DNA of 64,000 bases, from NCBI GenBank assembly GCA_026874595.1, contig CM049308.1:70344624-70408623 (forward strand), written 5' to 3'. The position numbers and the translations under genes were made by a program. How positions within the stretch are numbered: the stretch's first letter is position 1; each line of letters starts with the position of its first letter. Source of the stretch: Sipunculus nudus (lineage: Eukaryota; Annelida; Sipuncula; Golfingiida; Sipunculidae). Below, one piece after another: positions 22,044 through 35,400 of this stretch. The notes under the pieces were generated by a model, which was not told the origin of the DNA, did no database searches, and saw only the letters and a program-made list of their open reading frames with translations.

Positions 22044-25000
22044 CTGCAAAATAAACATCAAAATGTTATACATAGTTTGTCTATAATACCATTATATTTT
22101 ATTACCAAATAATATTAATATATATTTTTATCTATTAACCCCTTATTTATTTCCATCTTTGCATAAGGGGCACTCATAATAATTTAATGACTAACGTCAA
22201 TATTTATATATTTGCGTGTTTGGTAAAGGAAAATCGAATTACTTATTCAGCGCATTTTATATAAATAAAAACGTAGCACCTGAAGAAAAAGCCTGAAAAG
22301 TTAACCATAAAGCCATCCCAAAAAGATGAGACTATTTTATTATAGGATTAGTTCTATTTACCTGATGGCAGTTGCCCGAAATCCTGACAAGTCTTCTGAC
22401 AGTCTGCTAAAGAATAAAAAGTATTCGTGTTTCCCCCACACCCCTTGTACGTGAAGGTCTGACAGCTCTTTGTCTCCCAGTTGTAATAATACCGCTCCAG
22501 GTTATCATTACACGACCCCGTGTCCAAAGGCTGCCTACACGCCACCTGGGGGACTGTAAGGAAAGGACATGAAACTATTCAAATTCGCTTGACACATTAA
22601 ATTGCAGGTCTTCATTTCCAAACGGTGAGCGCCATTTGTCTATTAAATCTGTTTTAATTAATTTGTGGAATGCGGTTTTTTTTATATCTAGTGATAATAA
22701 TGGTAAAGCTAACATAGGGTATTCGCTCGACAATATTCTACGAGAGTTTGCAGCAAGAATAAATGTTTCTTCACCATTCAAGCTCCATATCGAAAGTGAC
22801 TATTTATCTATATATGTCGTTTTGTTTATCAGGGATTGACATCGTGTTTACACCTACCGCGTCATCAGTATCCACCCTGGCCTTGTACATACACTGTTTA
22901 ACAACTTTCTAACTCTACTCCAGTTGATTAACCAATGTCAACGTCAGATGGACACACTTTTACTAAAAATTACTTAGTTTGGAGGGAAAATTTTTGTAAC
23001 ATTCTATGAAAATGACAATTTTATTTTACAACATATATTATACCAGTAGACACTTTGCTCATACGCAACGTTCACTCCTATAAAAAATCCCTTAAATTAT
23101 ATTGATTATGGTCTAATATTATTGAAAAGAAATCTTAATCAAACTGTAGTGTGTGCAAAGTTACTCGGGAAATGGCTGAAACGATTTGCCAAATCCATCA
23201 TCCACCTAAGCCGACCCATTTAATACCAATGACCCGTTTTGGCCATCGGCCGGGTAAAGAATAATTAAATTCTCTTATTTCACAAGGGTACATAATCCTT
23301 TAAATTAAAAACATATTCTGGTGCCGAGATCAATAATATCAAACTATTATTTAATCAAAATAGTGTTGTCCAGCTAAGATCATATTCTTGTTAAACAACG
23401 TTACTTACCTATACATTCGGCGTGGAAGCCACACAGTAAACTGCCGTCATGGCAACGCTGAGGGATCATGAGACATACCTGACTCCGGTCACATGACAGG
23501 CCGTCCTGTATAAGAGCGTTCGAATTATCAGTTAACATTCATGTAACAAAGAAATTGTCTCGAAGGTTAACCATCTAGTTGTTGAAATACCCGGTTCTCT
23601 TTGTAGTTCTTTAGATAGAACACACAGAACAAAGACTCAACCGGCAGACTAAATATTAATTAGTAAATAATTCATATTTATATATGTATAGACTCAACCG
23701 GCTGATTAAATATTAATTAGTTAACAATTGATGTATACGTATCCCACACATAAATCATATTATATTTTCTTAGATAAAACTTAGCTGTAGCGAATGCCAT
23801 CCGGAGGTAACACAAACATACACATTCTATTTCCTCTTCGACAACACAGGCTTTCAACATTTTTCTACCCAAGAGTTAATTGTACCCCGAAAGTACCCAT
23901 GCTTAGCCTTATTCAATACAAGCACCAGGTCGGTGATTTATTTAATCATAAAATGATAGAATATGGTGACTACTCTAACATGATTTTATTTGCGATGCAA
24001 ACGAGTCATAAAAGACCTTATGCCTCAAATATAGCTTCATCTGGATATCCTATATTGGTGTTAAGGTAAACTGACTTAATGCTCAATTATTATTATTATT
24101 ATTATTATTATTATCATTATTATTATTTTCTGCAGACATTTTAACAAAACAAATTTAGCAAGAACTAAGAATAAGACTTACCCAACAAGTATGAGGCAAA
24201 GGAGCCAACACAGGTGTTTGAGGTGATTGTTGCACAATAGCTTCTGTAAAAAAAAAAAAAACGAAAGAATTATACTTCGTCCCACCATGGAGCGCCCATC
24301 AGTTTCTCGAGATTATTCACTGATCCCTAACAGACTAATTACACCACGTGAATGTTGCGGCGTCTAATGATTGTATGAATATCTTAAAATGAATAAATGT
24401 GTATTTCACGAAATTGTTGTTTCATATTTTAACATGTTTTCTACGGCGTCCACAAGGGAAAGTCATCCTGGTAGGTAGTGAGTGACGTAACAATCGCTAA
24501 TGTCATGAATATGCATAAGATTAGTTGAATTAGATGTGTCGTCTGTGTAGGGGGACCACTGTGTCGTCTGAGAATGTGAGCGTCTACAGTCTGCACGACG
24601 AAGTTTCACAAAACTTGTTCTATACTCCCTCATCCGGTTAGGGGAGGCCAAGTGATATTCGCTGTTCAAATAAAAATGGCGGTCTCCGTTGTATTAGATA
24701 ATCGCCTGTATAATGTTAATATAAACATATAAGTATGAAACTCCAAGGAAAATTGACCGACCCAATACGTTATTATGTCAGCATTTATATATGCGGATAT
24801 ATGAAAACGCAGAATCACTCACCGGGGTTACAGATCCGTCTGCAGATGGAGAGGGTTTTAAAGTTGTTAGCGTTACCATCACAACCACCATAGGTAAACT
24901 TTTCGCACTTTTTCAGAGGCACGTTGTAGTAATACCTGTCCAAATCCATATCACATGTACCTTCATCTGCCCTTTGCTGACAAACTGCAAGACAACACAT

Positions 25001-28000
25001 TATTATGATCTTTATAATTATTATTATTTAGTGATTAAACAGAGTTAACCGACAATTACCTTTAAAACATCAGCTATAGGGTGTTCTGCTAACCTTAAAA
25101 AGTTTGGTTATAAACCATAATAAATTCCCTCTTTATTATTTTGCTCTTAAATACCAAGAACATTTTGAGCCTCTCAGCTTAATAGGTATACAACATTTGG
25201 GGAAAATACATTTACGTAAAAGGCGAATCCACGTATAAACCTAACCCTTACGCAAAATATATTGGATATCCAATGATAATTTCGCTCGAAATATATCGTA
25301 AACCAGGAATCAGTTTTAATTATAGTCCGGTCTTCTCAATGGATTTTCATTTGTTTTTGGCAATAATTATGAAATATATCGGTTTAGTGTTTGACGATGA
25401 CAAGTAGTATATGTATTTCGATGAAAGAGAATGAAATATTTGATTTGAGCTTATTCTTCAATACGTTACGACCTTTTCTATGCATCCTTCATGTAGTGAT
25501 GGTGCTTATGGCGTCGTCTAGATGACGCCGGAGTTTATCATATATTTATGGTAACAAAGGACAAACACTATGTCACAAGAGGTCCTTGATCTCGTCAATT
25601 CAGTCAACAGATATGACAAAATACATTGATTCTCAAACACTTAAATGAGTGTTTTGCTCAAAGTTGTTCCTAGCTACAGTGATGTTTTCCTTTAAATAGT
25701 TTCAGGCGTTCCCGATATATACAACTTCCTATATTAACTAACCTTACATAAAATATCGCCAAAAAAACGATAGGCACCCCTTTTTTGTACGGACTTTAAG
25801 ACAACTTAAGTGTACATGATTCAGAATGTAATTCAAAATTTATGGTAAACAGGGGTAAATCCTATCACGTACCGAAATAAGAACAGGCTCTCTTGCAGTC
25901 ACCCTGGGTAGGAAAGCGGTTTTGATTGCCCCCACATCCGCTGTATGTGAACGGCAGACACTGAGATTTGTGGGCGTCCCAATAGTACACAGTGGACTCG
26001 TCATTACAGGAACTTGAACCAGGATGCTTCGGCAGCAGGCAGAATTTAGCAGGAAGTTCTCTCTCTGTAAATTCAAACTGAATAATAATTTTGTAACATG
26101 GTGAGAGAAAAATGTACATAAATATGTAGTCATCTGAAAATACTAATTCATAACCGGTGGTTCATAAAGGCAGACAAATTAATATCTTACGTACGGTCTA
26201 CCGGGTCGGTACATTTGTATCCACATCCTCTGAAACAACACTTTTGGACACCGGTACAGTCTTCATCACCGCTACACTGGTCATCACAGCTGGTCCCGTT
26301 CGGCTTCTCAGACGAAGGGCATTTGTATCCTGTCAAACGTTAGAGGCATCTAAGGTCTCTATGTACTGTTCTTTAAGTCTTATGTTTACATATTATAATA
26401 ACCTATTTAAAACATTTATGATAAACTTTTTATTAAAAACAAGCACTGTAAAACGATCTCTGTTTCAATTTGATTATTGTAGGAAGTCATGTGCTGTTGC
26501 ATGAACTTAGTAAAAATGAACCAAAATATGAAAACGAATTAAAAAATGAATTAAATTAAAGAATGATGCCAATAAACTTAATAAGCGCGCCCTTATGCGC
26601 ATTAAAAAAAGTATATATAAGAATTAATTATAAGTATAGTTTTATATATCACAGGCACTAAATAATAGAAAAATAATGAAAACGTTTTATAAAAAAAAGT
26701 TCCGACAAAAACCATTAACAATCGGTAAACAGGGTTACAAAAAGTATATTTTATTCAGACTTATGTAAAATATAAAACAAAAAGCCCATCAACTTACTTA
26801 TTAATATTATACAATGAAAGAAAATAACAATGACTGACTCACTGTCGATAGGGGCCGTGCAAGTGTGACCACAGCCGTTGTAGCAGCACTTTTTCTCCCC
26901 TTCACAAGCACTGTCTCCGGAGCAGGCTTCAACACATATTCCTACTTTGTCAGGGGGAACCGGGGGACACACTTTTTCTACAGCTGAGGCAAACATTATA
27001 AAAAATAAAGACTATAAATTTATAGGCACGAAAAGTCACAATAAATAAATATATTTGACAATTTTCTTAAATTAACAGGTACATGAAAAGACTAGTCATG
27101 ATATAGATAAAATAACAAACTGGAAAAAGGAGACATTTTTTATAAGGAGAATAAAATACTGACACATTGTTAATTGTCCGTTCATGGGGGTATAGCGTAT
27201 AATACATATTAATTCGAGAAAATTCAAAATAAACTATTTTCCCGACATTACAACGTCTTTTATAATAATTTTAGTGACTGTAAACACCGTACTTGTACTA
27301 AAGTAAAGAGTACAAGTAAAAGTTTATGCAAATGCAAGCACTGCATGTTAGGTTTACTCACAAGATAAAGTTGTATTAGATCCCCTATAATCAACCTTTA
27401 CCTGCATGCGGTATGTACACAAATATATGTGTGTGAATATATGTATATTATATAAATCCTTTAAGTGCCAATAAGTAAGATTGCCTTCTGGTAACCTCAT
27501 TTCTAGGCATGATGACCAAAGTAATAATTATTTTTGCTAAATACGAGTGCTCTTCCGTTTATCGATACATAAAGCATACACATGTTAAGAATTTATATCA
27601 TAATCTGGGAATAACCCCTTTTAATTCAAGAAGAAAAATAAGGAAGATGCCTCCAATAATATGTAACCTGGGTTCATGAAATACAAAAGTTTGTCAGTCA
27701 GAAAAGGTGCATTAAATAATCGATTAAAAATCAAATATCGGAATTTTTTCTGTAAATAATTGACCATATTAACCTATGGTCCAAACATGACTTAATACTG
27801 ACCTTGTGAACCTTGTGTGGGACAACAGATGCCGGTGTTACCGCCGTCAGCTTTGACACATGTATGGCCTGCGTTGCATGTCTCGTGGTAACGTTCACTC
27901 CCACACACTTTAGTTTGTCCTGTGTTACTGCTGGTCTCTGGCCTCCTATTTGTACCCGCCGGGCAGCTGGGCACTGTCAGGGGTGATATATAAGATCCGG

Positions 28001-31000
28001 ATTTAAAGAAAATTACTGTTATTAATTTAGCCAAACTTAATAATAAGTATATGTGTCTTATAAACAACAGCTAATTAGATATGAATTAAAGCTTGTAGGC
28101 CAGTAAAATTAGTGTAAAATGTTAATAATTGAACAGAATTTCTGTTTGCACAATGCATTTTTGCGTTAACCACTTGGGGTAGGGGTGAACTTGAAGCACA
28201 AGTGCAAAAGTGATAAAATCTCTACAGAAATATAGTATTTCGTTTGTTTTAAAACGGAGTTAAGAAATTATAGAATATATCTCAGAATAATATACAAAAA
28301 TATATTTCCATGGATGTAAGGAATGTGGGAGAAATATGTGAAATGTCACCATAAATACGTTAATATCATCTCAATTTATATTCTATCCAAAATAGATTTA
28401 ATTTTAGTAAACTGTTTCGTAACTTATGTCACCAAACATTAGTTTCGCTCACTTTAGTAGCGTGGGTGGTAATGGTCTTACTGAAATGAGGATTTTTTTT
28501 ATGTTATATATCTAATATCTTAAAAACTGGCGACTCCGGTTTTAAGAAAAAAAAATATTCATATTTCCCTTCAGTTGAGTTTGGTAGCGATTTAGTATGT
28601 CAAACTAAACACCGTACGAAAATGCAATGTGAAAACAGAAATTCTGTAGCATTTTTTTAAAATTAATTAAACGTTAAATATACATGATTTATAAAATTCC
28701 TAAGTTTTCATAGCTACAATATTGGCAAATAAGAGCCGTTTTAGTTTTCAGAATATTTAACTGCCAAGAGTGCCTTGAGCAATGGATTAAGTAGTTTTAA
28801 GTAAACGCTAAAACGTGAAAATGTACTCGGTGAACATTATAAAATTTGTAGACACTACATAGAGAAATAAAAGCGGAGATGGTTAAAATACAGGCCCAGA
28901 GCATATTTTAATGTACAAAAAATAACCAGGAATGAGAACCACGCGCAATAGGTATGTTTATCCGAAAGTTCGGTTCTAACTCCGGTAAAAAAATTCAGGA
29001 ATTTATTCTTAACCCTACTGGATCCAATATGGATACAGACATGAAATGTATTATTTACCTTTATTATTGATTGGACAGCAGATGTTGACGCCGTCTCGGT
29101 GGGAGGTACACCTGTGCCCCGGCGGACAGTAATTCTGACTTCGTACGTCACACATCTTAACAATGTCCTTCAACAGGTACGGGGCTCCCCATTGAGGACA
29201 CGCAACGACTTGCACTAAAAGGGAAAACATGATCAAAGAGCACAAATTAAACATTTATAAAATTTTAATTCGGCCATAAATTCATATTCTCCTTCATAAT
29301 TAATACCATTTGTAATACAGGGGTGAGCCCGACATGTTAAATTTACTGACCCACCAAACTCACGATGTGCCCAACACTAGGATTAAAAGATACTTGATTT
29401 ATTTAACTTTTTAAAGCTTGATAGTGGGTGTCGCGTGTTTAAAATTTTGGATGGATGCATCCTGCAATACCACGCTCTCAGTGGTCTGATCACAGTTCTT
29501 TGCTTTGTGCGCACCCTGGTGTTCCTGCCCAGAGACCTTGCCATATAGAAAGCAGCAGTTACACGACACATGCCAGGCTTGACAGAAGTGTATTACCGCT
29601 AGGGGGCGAGAGTATACTTACACAAGAACTCCGTCCGGAAGCAGTGACGCTGTAGCGAGCAGATGGCACCACTGCAAACCTTGACTGCACGACAGGTGTA
29701 ATCGGACGGACAATTATGGTTCTGAATTAAAGGTAAAAATCAGATATATCATTCATTATCAAATATAACGTAAAGCTTTATTTACCTGTTATAATATTTA
29801 AAGACTTCGATTAAAGTGACTCAAACACACTAATGATTTATACAATCGAGTTTCAAATCCATTCATAAAAAAAAACTTTTTTATTCACTTTAATTCGATT
29901 CCCGTTATACTTTTACAAATTGTTTGCTTATTAAACCAGTGTAGATGCCTTTGTAGTGGTATAGCTATATGATTAGATCTGACCATGCTGTGGACACCGT
30001 CATAACCATAAAAACAACATAAATGCTACAATAATTTACTCTGCGTCTTCAGCTATACATAATGTTGATGAACATATAATTCGTGTGAGTAGAGTCAGGA
30101 AAGTGATCACCATTGTGATTCTAATCCATATGATTAACTATATGGCCAGAGGCGTCAATACAGGGTGATGGGGTATATACCAACACCCCCATCCGCCCGC
30201 TTCCCGCACCCACACCCCCCCACCCCTCCCCCACCCCTCTCTCTCCCTCTTCCTTTTTTTTCAATCATTCCCCTTGCTTTTCAGAGAATAATCTTTATAT
30301 ATTGGAACTAATCTATGTTAATAATTATAATTAGACTCCGGTTCCCTTTCTGAGTTTACTCTGAAATATTATATATCTAAACCTGGTTCAGAAGTAACCT
30401 GTAGCGGAAAAATAATACTTTATTTCTCAAAACCTTATAATAAATTGTAATTTTTTCATGTGTCACACGGACAATAACAACGAAAATATATGTTTATAAA
30501 AAAAAGTCCCAACTTCACCCTCCCGTTGCGAGTCCTCCCAAACCCTTCAGTATAAATAACTTGACGCCACTGGTTAGCGCAAATTCAGAGCATCCTGTGC
30601 CACAGTGCCACTTACGTCACACGGGCTCTCTTGGCATTGACAAGTGTTACAGCCCCGGCTGTCGATGACGAAGCCATTCGTACAGGACTTCGGACACGGC
30701 AGTCTGGAGCATGGGCCTTGACCTGGAGATAAAGACAGGAGCCGTTCCTGTAGACTGTTAGTTCACCAAGAAACGTTCTTAGACTCCAAAAATGAAAGTT
30801 CCGTTACTTGCAAGACCGTTTCCCTTGCCGCATAAAGTGCCATAGCTATTCATCCTAATTTAAATCAAGATATTGCGTGCGCACTTAAATTCATGTAAAT
30901 CCAATCGCTACGGTAACCTCCATCATTTCCTAACTGATTGGCGCATGACCTAATCACACGCGCAGGAGACATGTTTGTATGCGGTCAGAAATGCAAGGGA

Positions 31001-32336
31001 TTTAATAATATGATTCACAAGGGATGTTTTTCGCACACGATAGGTGTTATTAGAAAGCATACAAACAATGGCTTTTTTCAAGTGACACATTCAAAAATAT
31101 GATGACAAAAGTTTGCATTTTCAATTAATTTTCCAGTGGGGTTCTCGATAGTATAGAGGGCATGCCACTCTTACATCTCAAAAGCCTTTCTTATATGAGA
31201 AGTGTCATTAGTAAAGTCTGAGAGGCAAATTGTCACTTGGTGCTGACCTGAACATATGCTTCGTTACTAGAGACTTGATGCTTAAAGAATTATATAATAT
31301 TTTGGTCAAAATGACCAGAGGATAAATAACTTATTCAATAGGTTTAATTTCACACAGTTTGTAGGCCTAAATTAAATTATTTTATACCGTTAAATATTGT
31401 ATTTTCGCGAAACTCGTGAACTTTCGTGAATTGGCTGAGTCGGACCTTTTCGCGACCATGTTATTTTTAACGAAATGCTTGTGAAAACGTTTTTCACACA
31501 CTAAAAACAATCAAATAAATCAAAATAGAAAATATACGTTAACAAAATTGGGTTATGGATGATTGCGCAGGTCAGTAATGCATTCAATTGTGCTTAATAA
31601 ATCAGGCGGGCGGTGTGTGGAGAGTCCCCGTATGAACTGAGCATGGCATGTAATTTTTGCGAATTCGCGAATCAAGGTTACCTAGTGAAATTCGCGAAAA
31701 TCACATGCTCCTGAAGATATCCAGTTCTACGGTACGTTTCATTTTAAACGTATCTGCTCCATCCTACCTTCGTTATTTACTGAGCAGCAAATGCTGAATC
31801 CTTCTTGATGCGGGGAGCAGGTGTGTCCAGATGGACATGTATTTTCCGTGTCACAAACCCTCACTGCTCTGTTAACGATGAACGGGGTGCCCCCATTAGG
31901 ACATGGTAACTCCTGGGCTGCCAGCGAGATGAAAAGAAAAAAAAACAATATGATCTATATTATGGGAGGAACAGGATTCCATATAATATATAATAGGAGG
32001 TCCAAAATACTGTTTAAGGCAATTCAGAAGCACCATGTGATGCGCATGCGTATTCTTTATTTCATTGTACATAGGTAGGGTTAGTTGCAAAGTTCTATTG
32101 GAACTGTCATTCCGTTAAGTAGAATACGTAGAAAAAGTCAATTGGCAAAATTCAATATTATGTACATACATATATATATGTTTAAAAAACCTCTTTATTC
32201 ACTCCCCTAGACATTTCTTTATTCATTCCCCAAGACATTTCACGCTGCCTAGTGTTACAGAATCTGAGTTGTTTTTATCTCCATTACAAAATTTGTGTTC
32301 ATCACGCATACGTGATCTGTTTATATTAGGTTCCGT

Positions 32337-32402
<66 letters not shown>

Positions 32403-35400
32403 CCCAAGTTTACATGTTTTCTACTTATCCTTATTCTATACTAAAATAGATAATTTCATATAATATTAGACTCTTTTCAAAGTTTCCTATAACTTAGTTT
32501 TCAAAGCTGCATGTTTGCCTCACCGATATCTTCTTGTCTAAAACAGCGGGGTTGTAGTAGGCAGGGAGTCGTGACACACGTGACTCGATGAGGCCGACAG
32601 TAATTCCCGGATGAGCACTGGTGCGCCTGCGTTGGAAAATGGAAAATAGTTTTAAAACCGCACATAAAACTGTTCTGCAGTGCCTCTTATCACGGCTCAT
32701 TTTGTGTGAACCAAGTCTTCCTTAATGACGCTAAAGGGATTTCTTTTCTCGATCCCTCAAAGAAAGGTATGTAAGGCCAAAAAAATGGTATGGTTCTCAG
32801 ACACCGCCCGCGTCAATTTTTACCCCCGCATCAAAAATTTTCATTTTGATTGTCTCTTTTCAAGAAGATAAAAATAATACAATCATTATAAGATTTCCTT
32901 TTTTATATAGTGCTTTAACCTGTTTAACAAAAAAAATCTGTCATTATCATGCTTTTCCCCGATCATATGACATTTTAATCGAAACATACAAAAAAGGTGA
33001 AAAATAAAAAATCCCCCGCCCGCACTGATATCTGAAAAAACGTGCCTGAGAACCATACATTTTTGCCTAATTTAGTTGTTTTTATTTGGTGTTGTTGATA
33101 TGCAACTTTTCAGGAATTTAAATACATATTTGTTTCTTCCTGTAAATTCGCGAAATCGAACGTTTGGTCTCGACAGGTAAATTAAAAACGTGTAAAATGT
33201 AAAGAAAACTGCTCCATTTGTTTGAACAAGAGTCCCAGTTTTTGTGTGGTGTAAATGACAGTAAAGAGATGTACAGTGATATTAAGTCTCAGGCTCAATC
33301 TGCTGCTTTAAACAAGTTAAAGTAATAAAATGTACAGCAGTAAATTATACCAGTCCGTGAGAAAAGGGAATGATAGAGTGAGTGTGATTGATTAAAATAA
33401 AAATGAACTCACGTTACACGCTGTGAATGCATTCTGTTTACAGCGACACGTCGGACAGCCACTGGTGTCGAGAATATTCCCATGAGGACACGGCTCTCTA
33501 CACCCTATAGCCGGGCACCGGACGAGATCTTCAATGATAACAATTGAAAAAAATATGGGGTTAAATCAGTGATGCAGTGGAGTCCACACCATCCGAGACC
33601 AGATACAAGGGACAGGCCAAGCCACCCGAGTCAAAGTCCGAGTCCCTTAGGTTCGAGTCCAAGTCCACCGTCTTTGAGTCAGATTCTTTAAAGCTCGAGT
33701 GCGAGTCCAATAAAATAATTTTAAAACACATTAAAATTGGAAATTCGAGATTATCATAGTATTTCTATTATGGGGTGTTTCCTTGTGTGCGTATATTGCG
33801 TAAATGCGTAAAAAATTCCTCATATGATTTTGTAACTGGAGTGTTTCAATGTGTCCGTCAGCTTGTATGCATATGCGCGTATATGCGTGAAAAACAGGAA
33901 CGATTTTCACGCATTGGGGCTGCGTGAACTGAGGGATCTGGAGTAAAATAACGTAACTTTACCATCTTTTTGTGATAGGCTTGCTCGATTCACTGTACAA
34001 ATATATTAGTCTGCCAGTTCGCGCATATACGCACATATGGAAACACACCTATAAAGTTTACACATGTTTTGGCTTTGATATTAAAATACATTTATTTATA
34101 TATATACAGATTACAGTCTTGTTTATTTTAATATTCTGTGAATAGTTCATATAACAGTCTTTATATAGGAGTGTGTTCCCCCATTTGAATGTCCTAATCT
34201 TTTCCGGTTATACTCGGTTGAGATGGACTCGGGCTAATTTCTCGAGTCAAGGACCTTTGAGTCCAAGTCCGATTCCCTGAAAGATTGGGCTTGAGTCCGG
34301 ACTCGAATAAAAGTCATGACTTGAATCCTACACTACTGGGTTAAATATATATCTTTTACGAACATACGTTCGGTCTAGTGAGTCAGCTATGCCGGATGCT
34401 TCAAGTCCCTGTAAGACATTGTAGGTCTTCACGTGTTTCATTTAAAAGATATAACAGAAACTTCTGATATCATATGACGTCATCAATATTACAGTATTTA
34501 AAAGGGACAAGGAAAACTGCTTAACATGTCAAAAATATTACCTTCTTTATATTCATTACATCCTAAAAAGGCCTGGCATAGCGCTATTTAAGCTGCAATT
34601 TCCAAATCAATATGTTGACCTGCTTCAGCAATAGTCTTACGCAGTCCGATATCAAGCATGAAGACACTGAAAACATCCGCAATTTCTGCATAACACTAGA
34701 CTAAGCACGGTGTACACTATTATGTTGATGTTCTTCTTTTATCGTATAATACTTGTTATGTCAGCCTCTATATTATTCAAACTCTCCTGAACTGCAGCTG
34801 GAAATCGTTATAAATACGAAGACTAAATATTTATACTATCAATTATGGAGTTCAATACAGAATGTATATTTACAGGACAGCGTTAACTGCATGGGCGTTA
34901 AACCAACAATCGTTTTTTAGTTTTTTTCTCCCAAAATATCCAGCAAACTTAGCCTGAAAGCTTTCATGAAACACTGCATAAAAGGCGATGCTCGCAGTCA
35001 TAGGGGCGGTTTAAACTCCATCACTCCTTAATCCCGAATCCATCCCTGTATGAATGATATTAACATGTTACTCTTATCAAATAATAGGTCATATTACGCT
35101 CCCATTTTGTTCCCGCTTCGTCAATGAAGCGAGAACTCCGTGGTAGCGTGAGAGCAAGAGTACCGAAATTTCTTTTAGTAATGCAAACTAAAGGACCCAG
35201 CGACAAGTAATGATAAAACCAAGTTATAACAGAAGTTTACTTTTTGGGCAGCACACTTGGAGATTGCTGTTTGCCGGGGTTTGGCACTGGTAACCATCGG
35301 AGCATTCGTCTCCACCGTCACCGCACGTTTTTAAGGATCTGGTGGTCTGAGTCACTTCCGGTCTTCCACCTCCAGGGCATCCTATATCTGTTCCTGTTAA

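Noticed and set aside
32269-32463. Frame with a long IYIYIY run, and similar frames at 51713 and 52200
   Set aside because: Translations of (AT)n microsatellites.
33577-33759. Ser/Glu-rich 60-codon frame (SKSESL, ESKSTV)
   Set aside because: Produced by the GAGTCC-rich arm of the hAT-like element.
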